A DNA stretch of 64,000 bases from Nematostella vectensis (GCF_932526225.1 NC_064047.1:3037501-3101500); one strand, 5' to 3'. Positions 49,901-61,829 are shown, counted from the first letter of the stretch. Numbers and translations are program-made. Notes: generated by a model not told the origin, from the sequence alone.

Positions 49901-50995
49901 GACTTGTTGATCGATTTTGAGTCGGACGGCGACGAGACGGATGCGTACATAGAGTCTCTGGTGGCTTCCAAGGTGCGCCAGGACAGGGGCGCATGCGTGC
50001 ACGAGCAGGAATGCGTGCGCAAAGAGGACGCGCCCTTGTGTCTGAGAACTGAATCGGACGATGCGATTTCTCGGCGATGCATCTGCGTGTCGAATATATT
50101 GCGCGGTTTGTCGTTTGTTCCGGGAAATGACATCGAGATGCACCGGCATGCGGGTCTGTTACTCATACTCGGACGACTGCTACTGTTATACCACGAGCAC
50201 GCGCACAGGGTGCCCTATAAGCGGACCTACCTACAGGTGGACGAGGAGCCCGACGTCCCGGTCGACGATCGGGATGATTGGTGGTGGCACTGCCTCGAAG
50301 TCCTGCGTGAGAATGCTCTCGTCATTTTGTCCAACATTGCAGGACAGCTGGACCTGACGTTCTACTCGGACACAATTCGGGCGTCCGTACTGGAAGGCTT
50401 GCTGCACTGGCTTGTGTGCGAGTCTGCAGACGCGCTTGACCCCATGCCGACGGCCACACCCAGTACCTCCTTATCGGCCCAACAGCTGGTCCTGGAAGCC
50501 CTGGCCAAGATGAGCATCTTGGGCGGTAACGCAGAGCTAATCATCTCCACCTCCTCCTCCCCGCAGCTCGTGCTCATCCACGATACACTAGTGCGGTTAC
50601 TCGGCTCGCGCGGTAACCCTGTGTGCCGTGAGCTCACCCTAGTCCTGCTCTCCAACCTCTCGCAGAGCGATAACGAGTTCGCCAACCTCGGCGATAAGAA
50701 GCAGTGCATCGCCATGCTTTTGCAGTTCATCGAAGACGCGGCGAACTCCATTAACGCGTACTCGAGTGGGTCTTCTCTTGCCCAGGGCGGGTATACTTCT
50801 GAGGACTTTTGCGGCACAAGCGTGGACATGCTGCGGCGCGCGGCGTCCACTCTCGTCTGTCTATCGCGCTGTAAATCCAACAAGGCAGTTTTCCTGCCGT
50901 TCCAGGATCGCCTTCTAGTTCTCACCACTCTGCGACTACTGGATGGAATGATCGGGAGCCATTTGGCGGACGTTCTGTATTATTTATCGAGATGA
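37979..50995 (+). CDS. ARID1: ARID1/BAF250 subunit of SWI/SNF (BAF) complex, 12 exons
   Basis: A DNA-binding core subunit of the nuclear BAF chromatin-remodelling complex. Exons: 37979-38878, 41290-41586, 42090-42269, 43213-43420, 43899-44240, 44741-44878, 45580-45794, 46417-46449, 46541-46622, 47255-47349, 47454-48513, 48711-50995; 5835 bases, 1944 residues (human ARID1A is about 2285). Residues 1-760 are low-complexity Gln/Pro/Met/Ser-rich, as in the family. The ARID domain starts at about 772 (FALLYQLDDNPDRRNFLDKY) and runs through LDLFKFYRAVRESGGLQEI to LRTQYARLLLSYE. A basic NLS-like KKRKL precedes the BAF250 C-terminal domain, which opens VEAWRVMMSLKSGLLAETTW and ends in armadillo-like helices. 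That domain is split by a long acidic insert holding eleven Cys heptads (49250-49480). The last exon is much richer in GC and CpG than its surroundings. I chose the first ATG of the open frame as start; it has a weak context. Confidence 0.93.
40452..40556. repeat. 21-base tandem repeat, 5 copies, in ARID1 intron 1
   Basis: Five near-perfect units of gaacccattgttctcagtaag. The period divisible by three gives a spurious NPLFSVR repeat frame. It is intronic. Confidence 0.9.
42502..42765. repeat. 138-base duplication in ARID1 intron
   Basis: Two diverged copies, starting at about 42502 and 42640, share tggcacttgttt, gtaagtaattt, gagtggctttgttt and cggtttcttaaaagcagact. They lie in the intron between exons 42090-42269 and 43213-43420. 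Confidence 0.85.
44966..45169. mobile_element. MITE-like inverted-repeat element, copy 2
   Basis: The termini are agagtgatttagatccaa and, at the other end, tgtggatctaaatcaccct, forming an inverted repeat of about 18 bases. The interior includes gctgatttttggcag and tcatgaagagga, shared with the element at 7847-7957. It is inserted in the ARID1 intron between exons 44741-44878 and 45580-45794. Confidence 0.75.
46605..47055. repeat. degenerate repeat derived from an ARID1 exon-donor junction
   Basis: About 15 loose copies of catggaaagttcaggttact, spaced 20-35 bases. The first copy is the real 3' end of exon 46541-46622 and its donor (ATGGAAAGTTCAG then GTTAGT). The following copies each repeat the exon end plus a GT that could act as a decoy donor. 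The array occupies most of the intron to exon 47255-47349. Confidence 0.8.
49250..49480 (+). repeat. coding 21-base repeat: eleven Cys heptads in ARID1
   Basis: Cys codons fall exactly every 21 bases from 49250 to 49460 (TGC or TGT). They encode heptads of the pattern C-x-K-D-x-[VI]-x, such as CSKDNVP, CSKDDIT, CLKDNVM and CSKDAVT. They correspond to residues about 1364-1440, inside the insert that splits the BAF250 C-terminal domain. Codon third positions vary, so selection on the protein is possible. I know of no such array in ARID1 from other animals. Confidence 0.9.
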
Positions 50996-51124
50996 GACGT
51001 GTTGAAACGAGCCACGATGATTTGCAACATTCCTTTCACTCCCGACATCTCAAGTTCTATCTACTGCACCAATGCGCTGCTCGCTTATTGATCTGCGATA
51101 AAGTTTTCTAGATTCTCAACGATG

Positions 51125-51252
51125 ACTTCCAACTTATTAAAGGCCTTCTTGCTTTTTGATCTGTCAACGCTTTTCGGTGAGATGAGTGTCCAATCAAAAG
51201 CATTAAGAAATTAAAGGAATTACAAGCAAGAAGGCCATTTAGCAGTTGGAAG
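51125..51252. repeat. inverted repeat in ARID1 3' flank
   Basis: The left arm contains acttccaac, aaggccttcttgct and ttttgat. The right arm contains atcaaaag, agcaagaaggcc and gttggaag. The two would pair over most of about 30 bases, with a loop of roughly 50. It lies about 130 bases past the ARID1 stop, so it may be in the mRNA. It could be a MITE or a structured 3' UTR element. Confidence 0.65.
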
Positions 51253-51455
51253 CCGTAGGATATTTGAAGCTGCTGTAAAATTCTCTAGCCTGATTATTCA
51301 GCAGGTCAATGGTGTAGTGGGAAGAAATTCAAAGTTGATCACAGTAGGGAGTTAATGGACTGAGGAATCTTTACTAGATGGGAGGACGGGAACAGGACAA
51401 GGAAGACAGCACGTGGTTAGCCTACATGCAAACGTCTAGGCTAAAATCACGATGC

Positions 51456-51631
51456 AAGGGGTGGACCATTAGAAATTTGGGGAGGAGGTGACATTTTTTT
51501 TTTTTTTTTTTTCGTGGGATGCAAGTTAGTGCTTGGAGTTCTGTAATTTTTTTTTTTTTTTTTTTAATAATCGGCCTGGCGTGTTTGTTTTTTTATCCCC
51601 AAATTTCTAATGGTCGCCCCTAAGCGCCTTG
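51456..51631. mobile_element. MITE-like element with internal T tracts
   Basis: Terminal inverted repeats of about 25 bases: left gaccattagaaatttgggga; right, read inverted, gaccattagaaatttgggga, with further matches outward (gcaagg). Two T runs of about 20 bases fill the interior. Confidence 0.75.
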
Positions 51632-52633
51632 CGGGCTATGTGTGCTTGTTTTTGTTGTTTTTTCAACAGTCTCCATCCAATCCTAACTAGTAAACCAGCT
51701 CCATTACCAAGACATGCATGGTAGGGAAGATAATGTTTTGTACAACAGAGTAACCAGACCTTTAAGTAATCCCTTAGGGACTAGGGGAGTCTGGGGGGGG
51801 TTCTTTTTCTATTTCCTATTTAGAACCGGCCAAGCCGACTCCATACCAATAGTACAGTACATAATATGCTTCCGAGATGAAGGTATAGTTACTCTGCTTT
51901 CTAACGTTTTGTTTTGCTTGCTTGAATTGAAATCCGTTGATGATTCTAAATGCGTGTTACTGTTAGGTTGAGTTTGTCAAGCCTTCTAATTGGTCGGTCT
52001 CGTGGCCAATCAGGAGTTTGATAAGGTCTCTGTGCTTTTGATTGGTTAGCCAGGATTAAGCCAATCCCAAGTCATGCTCGACCCATCATTCTTTGCGGGA
52101 GCTTCATAAAGTTCCGAAATGATTTCGCGACTGAAAAAAGAAGAAAGCGTTTGGAACCCAAGCATATTCTAGAATTGGATTATTTATCTAGTTTTGTTTA
52201 GTTCTGTTGGATTGTTCTTTTTTAAAGTTGATGGTTTCCATGGACTTGTAGATTCTGCAATGGGTTCTTGTAATACTGAACGGTTTTCTTGCTAACCTGT
52301 CAAAAGCTAAAGCAGATGCATGCCAAATGAATTCACATTATTTTTGAGAATCACTAAAGCTAGTTATCGTAAGATTTGGGTCAAACCCACGTGATATCTG
52401 TCTCGCATCCCATTGGTCAACGGTCTGTTCCACCAAACATACGTCAGAATATTAATGAACGTGATATCATCCAAAATTATTCCAGTAAATGTGTAAAAAG
52501 TAGATAAGATAGATAAAGTGTATACTGTAAATTGTTTATATCAAGTAGAGGTTTATAGAGAAAGTGGTACGGAAGTATGGCTGATGTCACGTGACCTCTA
52601 TACTCTTGTAGATTATCAAAAAAGAATAAGCTG

Positions 52634-52639
52634 AATAAA
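52634..52639 (+). terminator. possible polyadenylation signal (ARID1)
   Basis: AATAAA in + orientation about 1.6 kb past the ARID1 stop codon. Earlier signals may be used instead; this is inference from the hexamer alone. Confidence 0.3.
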
Positions 52640-52670
52640 ATGAATTTTTCGAGATGTGTCAAGACAGCTT

Positions 52671-52676
52671 TTTATT
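52671..52676 (-). terminator. possible polyadenylation signal (TP53I3)
   Basis: TTTATT on +, which is AATAAA on -, about 390 bases past the TP53I3 stop. If used, the 115-base repeat array is part of the 3' UTR. Confidence 0.4.
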
Positions 52677-52716
52677 AGTGAATACACTTCCACTAAAAAT
52701 GTGTACTAAACTCGTA

Positions 52717-53112
52717 GTTTATAACTCCGCCTTTTTCTCTGACGCTACCCGTAACACTATCTTCCCGTGTGCGTGTAGTTTATAACCCCTCTGACGGGGG
52801 ACCCCCTATCATCCTTTCCCGTGCTCGTGTTGTTTATAACTCCGCCTTTTTCTCTGACGACTCCTGTACCACTATTTTTCCGTGCGCGTGTAGTTTATAA
52901 CTCCTCTGACGGGGGACCCCCTATCACCCTTTCCCGTGCTCGTGTTGTTTATAACTCCGCCTTTATCTCTGGCGCCATCCGTATCACTATTTTCCCGTGT
53001 GCGTGTAGTTTATAACTCCTCTGACGGGGGACCCCCTATCACCCTTTCCCGTGCTCATGTTGTTTATAACTCCGCCTTTTTCTCTGACGCCACCCGTATC
53101 ACTATCTTTCCT
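52717..53112. repeat. 115-base tandem array including the TP53I3 3' coding end
   Basis: Units begin gtttataactccgcc at 52717, 52832, 52947 and 53062, an exact 115-base period, about 3.4 copies. Each unit also has an internal half-repeat (gtttataactcctctgacgg). The last partial unit overlaps the final codons and TAA stop of TP53I3. Copies differ by a few substitutions. Confidence 0.92.
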
Positions 53113-56100
53113 GTGTTCAGGTTCTGTTCCATCCTAGTGTGTGCTTCTTGAATGCGATCCATTGGCAGTATGCTATCGATTAACGGCTTCAGTTCGCCGC
53201 TTGAAAAGTGCGGTATTGCTGCCTCAGTGAACGCCTTGACCAGCTTTGCTTTGTACTACAAAAAAAAGAAGATTAAGTTGCTAGCGTTATCGTAGCAAAA
53301 TAAGTTGTAAGTCATTCCTTGTATTTGAAAAGGCGCAGATGCCCTTCTGTGTTTTATAAAATCTTCCGAATCTATAAGGGGATAGCCTCCCCATTATCCA
53401 AGTGCTCGCTAAGGTAAAAACAACGTCTCGTCTGGTCTCATTGACACGTTATTTTAGAAGCTATTGGGAGTCAGATGCACTGCATTTTTGCTGCTAGTAA
53501 AACTGTAGCGAGACGAAGTCCTTCTAGATGTGGATGCATTGCCTTTTTAATGACAGTTGAAAATCACTGCTTGGCAAACTGAAATTATACGTCTTTCAAA
53601 AAGGTGCAGTTATTACCCACCCTTTGCTACGGCACTGAAGGGGAGGGGGTGGGGGGGGCTTGAACCACCCCTAACCAAGCCCCTGGCTCCTGCTCACCTT
53701 GATGGACCTAGTTCTCAAGGTTGTCCCCTTGAGTGTCACTCTTTTGCGAAGGACCTGCCCCAACAGGTTGCCGTCCACATTAGGCCCGCCTAACAGGCCA
53801 TACAATATCCATCGTCCATCTGTAGCAAGAGCTTTGATGTTTTGTTGCCAGTAGGACCCGCCAACACAGTCCGTGATGAGATCCATGCCTTCACCTGAGT
53901 TTGAACGGCGAGATATCTTAGTAAAGGCCTTGAGTCCCGCGCCTCGATCAAACAGAGATGAGAGTCAATGAAAGTTTCACTCTTTCAAGCTCTCAAAGGG
54001 TTGCGATCAAACGGTCTTTGAATGCTGATGACAGATGGTTTACTCTACAATTACATACCTCCAGTCACCTCCAAGGCCCAGTCTGAAAAATCTCCTTCCT
54101 TGTAGTTGAACCCTCCTTCAGCGCCCAGGTCCATGGCAGCCTGTATCTTCTTCTGACTCCCTGCAGTAACATAAGGTACCCCTCCCGCCAGGCGCACCAG
54201 CTGTACAGATGCCGTACCAACACCGCTCCCTCCTGCATGGATGAGAACCTTGTCTCCCTGCTGGATATCACCAAGGAGGTGTAGGAGCTGGAAGGAGGTT
54301 AGCCACACCTCTGGGATGGTGGCTGCATCAGACTGTGACATGCCCTTGGGGATTGGCATCACGTGTGACTCCTGGACGGCAGCAAACTCAGCATACCCAC
54401 CACCTGTAGTGAAGCCACCACAAAATAAACTACATCAAACATGTTGTACTTTGTCAAAACAGTCTATGAGAGACTGGGAAAATGCAGGAATGCCTGTGGT
54501 GACGGAAATGACTGCCCCTGTTGCCTATTTGGGAAAACAAGAATACTGGCTAGTTTGTGTGAGAATTCATTATTGGATAATAACAGTTTCTCAGTTTAAG
54601 AATGTTCAAGTGATCTTCTTGGGTTCGAGTTGTTGGTTAAAAAAAAGATAAAAAATCAGGCACAAGGAGCATACATTAACCACTCGGAGGTGATTGATAA
54701 GCTAGTGCGCAAGTGATTTTCATGTTTTATGACATACAGAAATGTACAACTCAATATGCTTGACCTGCTGTATACCACACTTAAAATGTAATGCAGGGTT
54801 CTAGTGATGCAGATGTCACGCAAGGTGAAATGAAACCGTCATGTAATGCTGTATGCTGATGTCAAGCAGGCCGGTCTGCAAATCTAAGGCACAGCGGGTG
54901 TGACGTACATGTTTTGCAGGATGGAATGCAAATGTCATGAAAGTTGGAGTGCAAATATAAAATATCACCGTTTGGTGTAAGTGTCATGCATGGTGGGATG
55001 ACGTGATGATAATAAAGTCATCCCTTACCTGGTACCAGGGCCATAACTTTATCCCCTTTCCTGAGGAGAAAAATCAGTTAACAATTTATGTAATTGAAAG
55101 TCATTTAATGCCATGTTCACATTACTGGCCATATCACTCTTTCTGAAATTGTTTATATGTTTTTATAATGTAGTGTGGGGGACAAGTAAAGGGTGTTTTA
55201 AGCTACTGGAGTTCTGTGAAAGTGTTAGTCACAAGTCATACCTCAAGACGTTCTAATGTACATGCAGCACAAAGCCCTGTTTTAACAGCGCTAGAACTAA
55301 TGCACTATGAAACCCCCATCTCATGGTCTCGGGGAAGTGTGGGGTAAACATGGCACATTACAGCACTTTTTAATGAGAATCTGTCCAAAGGGGGTGGGGG
55401 AATTGACAGTTTTTGACTCCAAGACTTGTCCCCACCCTGGGGGTTTGGGTTGATTTGCGTCACAAATGTGTTTTGCAAACGTCTGGTTTGAGACTCTTTC
55501 TCTTCTGTAGCAAGCATGTACAGCGTGTGGCAAAATGCATGAAGAAACATGTGAAAACGAATATGAATGATAACCATAACCAGATTTATTTTTCAATTTT
55601 TTTAGTAAATTTTATCTAATATAGTTATTGGTACAAATGTACTTGCTGAAGTGTACTGGCTTTGAAAGATAAAGGCTAATTTCAGATGACTTGTTGTCTT
55701 AAATGTCAAGTGGTTGCCTGTAGTTTGCATCCCAAGGTGAAGGGGCATTTGCCTGCAGTTTTGTCCCAAGGAGGTGGGGGCATTCTCAGTTTTGTACAGG
55801 GTCAAAGGCTAATCCCATGGGGGTGGAGGTTTCAAATGACTAGTGCATAATGGTCGCTTTTTAACAGGGCATTCGATCTAAATTATCAATCACATCATAA
55901 ACGAAACTTCCAATAGACACACTGCTTCCACAATTTTGAAATAATTTTCGCGTTTTCCGTTAAAAATCATTGGAGATTGTTACATAATCGGCCGGAAGTA
56001 AACAGGTGATATTACGGCTTAAAGAAAACATAAGAAACTTAGGGGAAGACTACCAGATAAGGAATATACATACCTCCATCCAAGGTTGCATGCTGAACCA

Positions 56101-56312
56101 AGCTCTTCTACAATTCCAGAAACTTCCAGGCCTAAAATTTCCGATTCCCCTGGGGGAGGGGGATAACTGCCTTTCCTCTGCAACGTGTCTGCTCGATTTA
56201 AAGCAGTGAAATGCACACGAATCAAAACCTCGGTTTCCTTCAGCTTTGGTCGAGGAGCATCTCCAATGTACATACTTTCTGGTCCACCGGGAGTAAATAG
56301 CACAGCTTTCAT
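53064..56312 (-). CDS. TP53I3: TP53I3/PIG3-type quinone oxidoreductase, 5 exons
   Basis: A zinc-free medium-chain dehydrogenase/reductase that uses NADPH to reduce quinones. The human orthologue is induced by p53. Exons 5' to 3': 56074-56312, 55029-55060, 54059-54403, 53698-53894, 53064-53255; 1005 bases, 334 residues (human is 332). The order of motifs matches PIG3: [70 protein letters not shown], a nucleotide-binding loop [52 protein letters not shown] and [12 protein letters not shown]. The start at MKAVLF aligns with the human start. An in-frame ATG at 56393 would add 27 residues and is less likely. The stop lies inside the 115-base array. Confidence 0.93.
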
Positions 56313-56537
56313 GCTTTCAGCGGAAATGGCGTAGTATCTAAACACAAAATGGACAAGAAGTACAAAACTTCGAAGATTATTGTTCCATTCCATAGTGTGA
56401 GCTGACCGGAAGCGTTATTATCGCCAGAGAGAGGCTAGAAAGCGATTGTTATTTGACCAACACGCGCGTCGCGAAGCCTCGTTTTCGTATGAAAATTATT
56501 TCCTTTTGTCGGCTCCAGAAAGCACGTGGGAAGAAAG
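56313..56537. promoter_or_regulatory. probable bidirectional promoter (TP53I3/PUS7)
   Basis: Only 225 bases separate the two divergent start codons. No TATA box is evident. The arrangement implies one shared nucleosome-free region for both genes. A possible - strand acceptor (gtttag near 56338) hints at a 5' UTR intron in TP53I3. Confidence 0.55.
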
Positions 56538-59500
56538 ATGGCTGAATCTTGCGATGCTTCTGAGGTCCCCGCCAAAAAAGCAAAAATATGCAATGATGAC
56601 GAAAAACCCGCAGCTATAATTAACAAAAAAGATGCTCGAAGTAGTGTACAAGCTGTTGAGCTCGATAAATGCACAGAAAACGGCGGTAAACATGAAACTA
56701 AAGGGATACATATTTTAACCAAAAACTTTGCACATGACCAAAGCAAAGAATCTGTTGACGAATATCCGGAGGAAAATAAGACTGCTTCTAAGTTAGAAAC
56801 ACCAAATTGTAACAATTCTAACACCCCAGCGTCACAAACAAGAGAAAAAGATGTTGGCATTACGGAATTTATCGCGAAACATGAGGGCTTCCAGGGGGTT
56901 CTAAAACAGAGATACGTTGATTTTATCGTGTATGAACGAAACTTAAAGGGTAATTTAGTACGGCTGACAAGCCAGACCCTACCAGAAACAGAGGCAAAAC
57001 CAACTGTGGATGCTAGTGTTTTGAGTGATGAAGATAGACAGAAAATAACTAGTGTTTTGGAGAGTAAGGAAAAGAACTCTTCGGCTACGCTCACAGCTTG
57101 TGAAGACAAAGAACTCCGGACAAAGATACACCATGCAGTCAAACAAGAATTCCCAACGCTAGGTGAGTTGATACCCCCCCCCCCCCCTTTTATTCTTACA
57201 AATTTTAATAACAAGAGAAAAGATAGAGATATCCATTGTAGAACAACAAATCCCCCCTTCTCTGTAAAATCTATTGTACAAATTCTGGTTTTCCCTCCCT
57301 CTCTCCTACCCCATCATGTTTGTATAATCTTCTGTATGAAGTCTCCTCCCCCTCTCTACTTTTTGTAGATACTTCTCTGTGAAATCAGAGTCCTCCTTCT
57401 TCCTCTTTGTAAAATCATCTGTATAAAGTCTGAGTTACTCAGACTATTACTGTATAACTCAGTATTATTTGATTTCCTTGGCTAGAGAGTGACACTGTGA
57501 CTGTCAATGATGGACGTAAAGCTGTCAGAGTATTCCGTTTCCAAGGAAACCCCTCTAGGAAGAGGCCTGACCGATGGCCGGCGGGACGTCCCGACCACTG
57601 CAAGTTTGTTCTCTTTAAAGAAAACAAAGACACTATGGAAGCAATAAGCCTTCTTGCTAAACTCTTACATGTTAAACCGGGTGTCTTTGGTTATGCTGGA
57701 ACTAAAGACAGAAGGGGTGTGACTGTTCAAGAAGTTAGTGGTTATAAGGTGCTTGCCGAGAGACTTCAAGGACTGAATAACACCTTACGAGGGTTGCGCT
57801 TGGGAAACTTTGAGTATTGCAAAGAGAAGCTCCGCCTTGGGGACTTGTCAGGCAACCATTTTGTCATTACATTGAGAAATGTTTCAGGAAACTGTGAGGT
57901 GATTGAAAGGGCTATGACTTCACTGAAGGATGTTGGATTTATTAATTATTTTGGACTTCAGAGGTTTGGAACAAGTTGTGTCCCTACACATCACATAGGT
58001 AAAGCATTTAAATTAATAAACTAAAACAATAAAAGATAAGGCTTTATCTCAGTCAGATATGTAACCTTGCCATTTCTTCATTTGATAGCAATCAATCATT
58101 GCCCACATGCAAAGATATACCATTTCAATAAAGGTTGTCAGCTCGAACAGCGAATGGCAAGTTCCCAGATGGCAGTTCTACAACAATAAGTTGTTTAAAG
58201 GAAGTAATTATTTGTAAACTCAAGCGATGTCAGAACCATATATTTATATTAAATGGATAGTCTTATGTTGTATTTATATTTTTCTGAATTTCGGAACAAA
58301 TATTTTGGGATTGATGGGTCCTATCAGTCATCGAACTGCCATTGCCGTTTGCACTGACAACGTTTTTTTGAAATAGGTGAAAATGTCTAAGTGACGTTAT
58401 TTGTTTGAATGATATTGAATCTTTTTTAGGGCGAGCCCTCATTCTAAGCCAGTGGTCTGAAGCTGTTGATCTCATTCTGAACCCCAGGGAAGGCAAACCA
58501 AAGGACTTTAACAAAGCTCTAGAATACTGGAAGAGTACAGGAGATGCCAAGGGCGCATTGAGCCGACTCGCAAGGAAGAAGTGTATTGAAAGCTATTTAC
58601 TGCAGGGATTTGTCAATCAAGGAAGTCAAGGTGAGAGATATGATGATGATGTAAAATTCCTCAAAGTCCTTCATTAAAGGCAATAAACTACTACTGAACA
58701 AAGTCCTTTGAAAAAAAAGGCTTTTGTTTGGAAGGAACAGTTTTAGAATATTACTGGAATAACATATTGTTGTAAAATAAAATAAAAATTAGTCTCAAAA
58801 TGCTTCACACAGAACAAAGTTTTCTGCCATAACATCTATCATATCAGTAAATTCTTGTGTTTAAGCATGCATTTTGTCAAGGCAAGCTCAATATCAAGGC
58901 ATTCTTTCCCACTCCTGATTGGCCATTTACTACATTCTGTGTATTTAGCATGTTAGATTAAGCTTAGCTGATTTCAGATCTTGTTGGTGCGCTGCAGATG
59001 ATTCCTAGGAACACCAGGCTGATGTATGTGCATGCTTACCAGAGCTACATCTGGAACAATATGGTTTCACACCGCATCAGGGTATGCTAGGATTTCACCA
59101 TGGTATCAAATTACATATATCTCATATCAACAGTAGTGGATCTAGGGGCGGGGGGGTTAGGAGGTTTAAACCCCCCTTTGAGCTGCCAGAAAGACATATG
59201 TAACAAAAAATTACCCCCTCCCCCTTTTTCACTGAGCCAAACCCCCCTTTAGCGAAAAGCTAGATCTGCCCCTGATCAAACAAAGTTCACTTTGTCTATA
59301 GTTGGAATATTAGAAAATAAAAATGGTATTTTGGGAAACAGTGGTTGTTGTTGGAAATGGCACATCAGTCATTTGTTTGCTGTTGTACCTTCTTATAATT
59401 TTTGTATTTCTAATTTTAGCTTATTTGCAGAAATAAGTTAGTTGATAAATATTGTCTGCTGTGTGGCTGACTATTTTATGTTCATTAGTTTGTTCTATAG

Positions 59501-61829
59501 ATAAGCTTTACGCAGTAGGTTAGGTTGTTATCAAGCTGCTGCTTGTTAGTCTTGTTAGTCAATGTTAGTCTTCTATTAAAGGGTGCTGTTTGTTCATGGG
59601 AGGCTTCAAATGACTAGATGGTTCACACACTTCCTTAGATCCACTCCTGGAGTATCCACAGTGACAATCGCCGCATCACAACACATGTGCGTCCTAGTGG
59701 CTCATCATGTGGTTGTGTGTCCGTGTGTGCGTCCGAGATACTTGACAGCCTTATGCTGCACATTGGGAGTGCATGAGTCATGGGTGTGTAAGATCAATCT
59801 CCCTCTTGCTCCGCCCTCAGTGCTCTGGACTGTCAATCATTACCATAGTAACCTATGGTGTGACTGGACACCTTGTTGTCTTGGGCCTGGTGAAACAAGG
59901 GACATTTATTTACTATATTTTTACTTAGAAACAGGACTTAGAAGCAGGATTTAAATGTCTCTGTGTAAGTGTAGCACAAAAGGCATAGAGATTATTAAAA
60001 TACTGGATAAACTCAATTAACTTATTTGACTGTAACTAATACATTTGCATTTGGTTGAAGAATTTGTTTCCTATACTGTATATTATATGTCCTTTTTTAA
60101 CCTTGCTGTAAACCTGTGAAAACTTTGTGATTAATTAGGAGTATGGTTTGGTTCCTGTGGAAGGAGACCTTGTTGTTTCTGGTACAGCAAATGAAATGGC
60201 CGATGCATCAGGTCAGTTTATTAAATTAGTCTACAATCAAATGGAGATGAGGTCAATGATGTTTGTGCACCATCTTTGTGTTGCAAAGTAGTTTGTCTAC
60301 GTTTCCTTTATTTACTTTTGTGTGGGTGAGGCAGCCACATCAATACTGTCAAACAGGAGGTTCCACTATAAAAGGGAGAGCTCCTTTCACCCAAAGGCTG
60401 GATTTTGCAAATATATTCAGAACACCTCAACACTAACAGTCAAAAAATAGTCTCCTGTAAAAATGCTTATATCTCATACCCCTTATACCTCAATCGACTG
60501 GAATAAAACTATATTTTTTTTTCACAGGTAACAAGTCATTTGTGTTAAGAGCTTGATGAATTAGTTATTTGCTGTCCATTCTATAGTCCATAGTCCAGTG
60601 CGCTGTGATAAAATGCTCATATTTTAGAGCACACATAGCTTGGTATAACTTTATTTTACAATAAATAGAAAAAATTTTGGTGGACAAGTTTAGAAATGAT
60701 ATTTATTTTTGTTTAGGGTATGTAATTGGAATTTAGCACTCAGAGTGAGTGTTCAGACCTATTGACTCATGACAGCTGATTGTTCTTTGGCCCGAGGGTG
60801 TTAGGAGCTTTTCCTTTTATAGTGAAACTTAATTTTTTATGCTGTTTTTATGGCCTTAAGCATTTGCCATGGCTGTGTAATGTACTTTCGTCTTAGCCAT
60901 ATTATATTTGCAGCATTTTGCTTGGTCTTGTATGTACTGTGCTATAAGGCCTTACTTCCTTTTTCCTTTGCAACAGAGGATCTTGCCGATCTTTGTGACC
61001 CAGAAATGTTTGACCCCACCACCAGACCAGGCCACACCCAAGTCCGTACCCTCTCCCATGATGACATCTCGTCCCAGAAGTACTCTATTCATGATGTTGT
61101 CATGCCAGTACCTGGCTATGATGTTACCTACCCCGGCAAGGATGTGAGGGACTGGTACCGTGAGCTAATGGCTGTCGACGGAGTGGATATTGATAAGATG
61201 AGACACAGAGTGAAGGATTACTCACTGTCTGGTGCTTACAGGTTTGGACCCAGTGTGGGAGGGTGGGGTAGGGGGGAACTGAATTATTAGCACCCAGAAT
61301 TACCCCAAACCAAGGATAGGTAACTGTAATAGTGGAAATTTTCTGCACATAGTTTTTCGTTAGATTTACTAATTTGAAATATAAAACTAAAAAAATATGT
61401 TAAACAATTGACCAAAGATCTGAAATGTTATCTAAGACTAGCTATATTAAATGGGCCAACTGAAATTTGATTATTTGGTTGCATTTAAAGCTGTTGCACA
61501 ATTAAGGTTCTAGAATGGCTAGAATGCTAGTTGAATTACATGGGCCAACTAAAGTTTTATTATTATTTTTTTTTACTATTAGGCCTATTATTATAAAGCC
61601 CCAACACACATCGTGGAAATTTATCCATTACAATGATGTGACGGCGCCGTTAGCACTCACAGACTTGGATAGACTAGAGGGTCGCACAGACATCCCCGCT
61701 GAGACAGACGGACAGTACTTGGCTCTGCAGATAGAGCTTACCCTGCCTTCATCTTGCTATGCCACTATGGCTCTTCGGGAAGTTCTGCGCAAAGACACTT
61801 CACCTGCAACACAGGCAGCTATGAACTAA
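56538..61829 (+). CDS. PUS7: PUS7 pseudouridine synthase (TruD family), 7 exons
   Basis: Converts uridine to pseudouridine in tRNA, mRNA and snRNA. Exons: 56538-57162, 57486-57998, 58430-58630, 58978-59081, 60139-60211, 60977-61241, 61583-61829; 2028 bases, 675 residues (human is 661). The first exon is a Lys/Glu-rich leader followed by [20 protein letters not shown], the start of the catalytic fold. The catalytic Asp lies in [17 protein letters not shown]. Other family blocks are [44 protein letters not shown] and the C-terminal [12 protein letters not shown]. The start ATG at 56538 has a good context (agATGGC). Exons 3-6 sit in larger introns than exons 1-2. A short G/C-tract repeat lies in the intron at 59146-59277. 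Confidence 0.94.
59146..59277. repeat. short inverted-repeat element in PUS7 intron
   Basis: The left end (gtggatctaggggcgg) and right end (agctagatctgcccctg) are imperfectly inverted. Between them are aaacccccctttgag and a second aaacccccctttag. It is probably a small non-autonomous element. Confidence 0.5.

Larger units (their letters stand above)
50996..53063. other. convergent 3' spacer of ARID1 and TP53I3
   Basis: No coding exon is seen. It holds a long inverted repeat (51125-51252), a MITE-like element (51456-51631), and the 115-base array that begins at 52717. AATAAA at 52634-52639 on + and at 52671-52676 on - are plausible polyadenylation signals for ARID1 and TP53I3 respectively. 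Confidence 0.5.

Noticed and set aside
50362-50928. 188-codon antisense frame and others inside the last ARID1 exon
   Set aside because: Shadows of a long GC-rich exon. They have no family motifs and no splice context.
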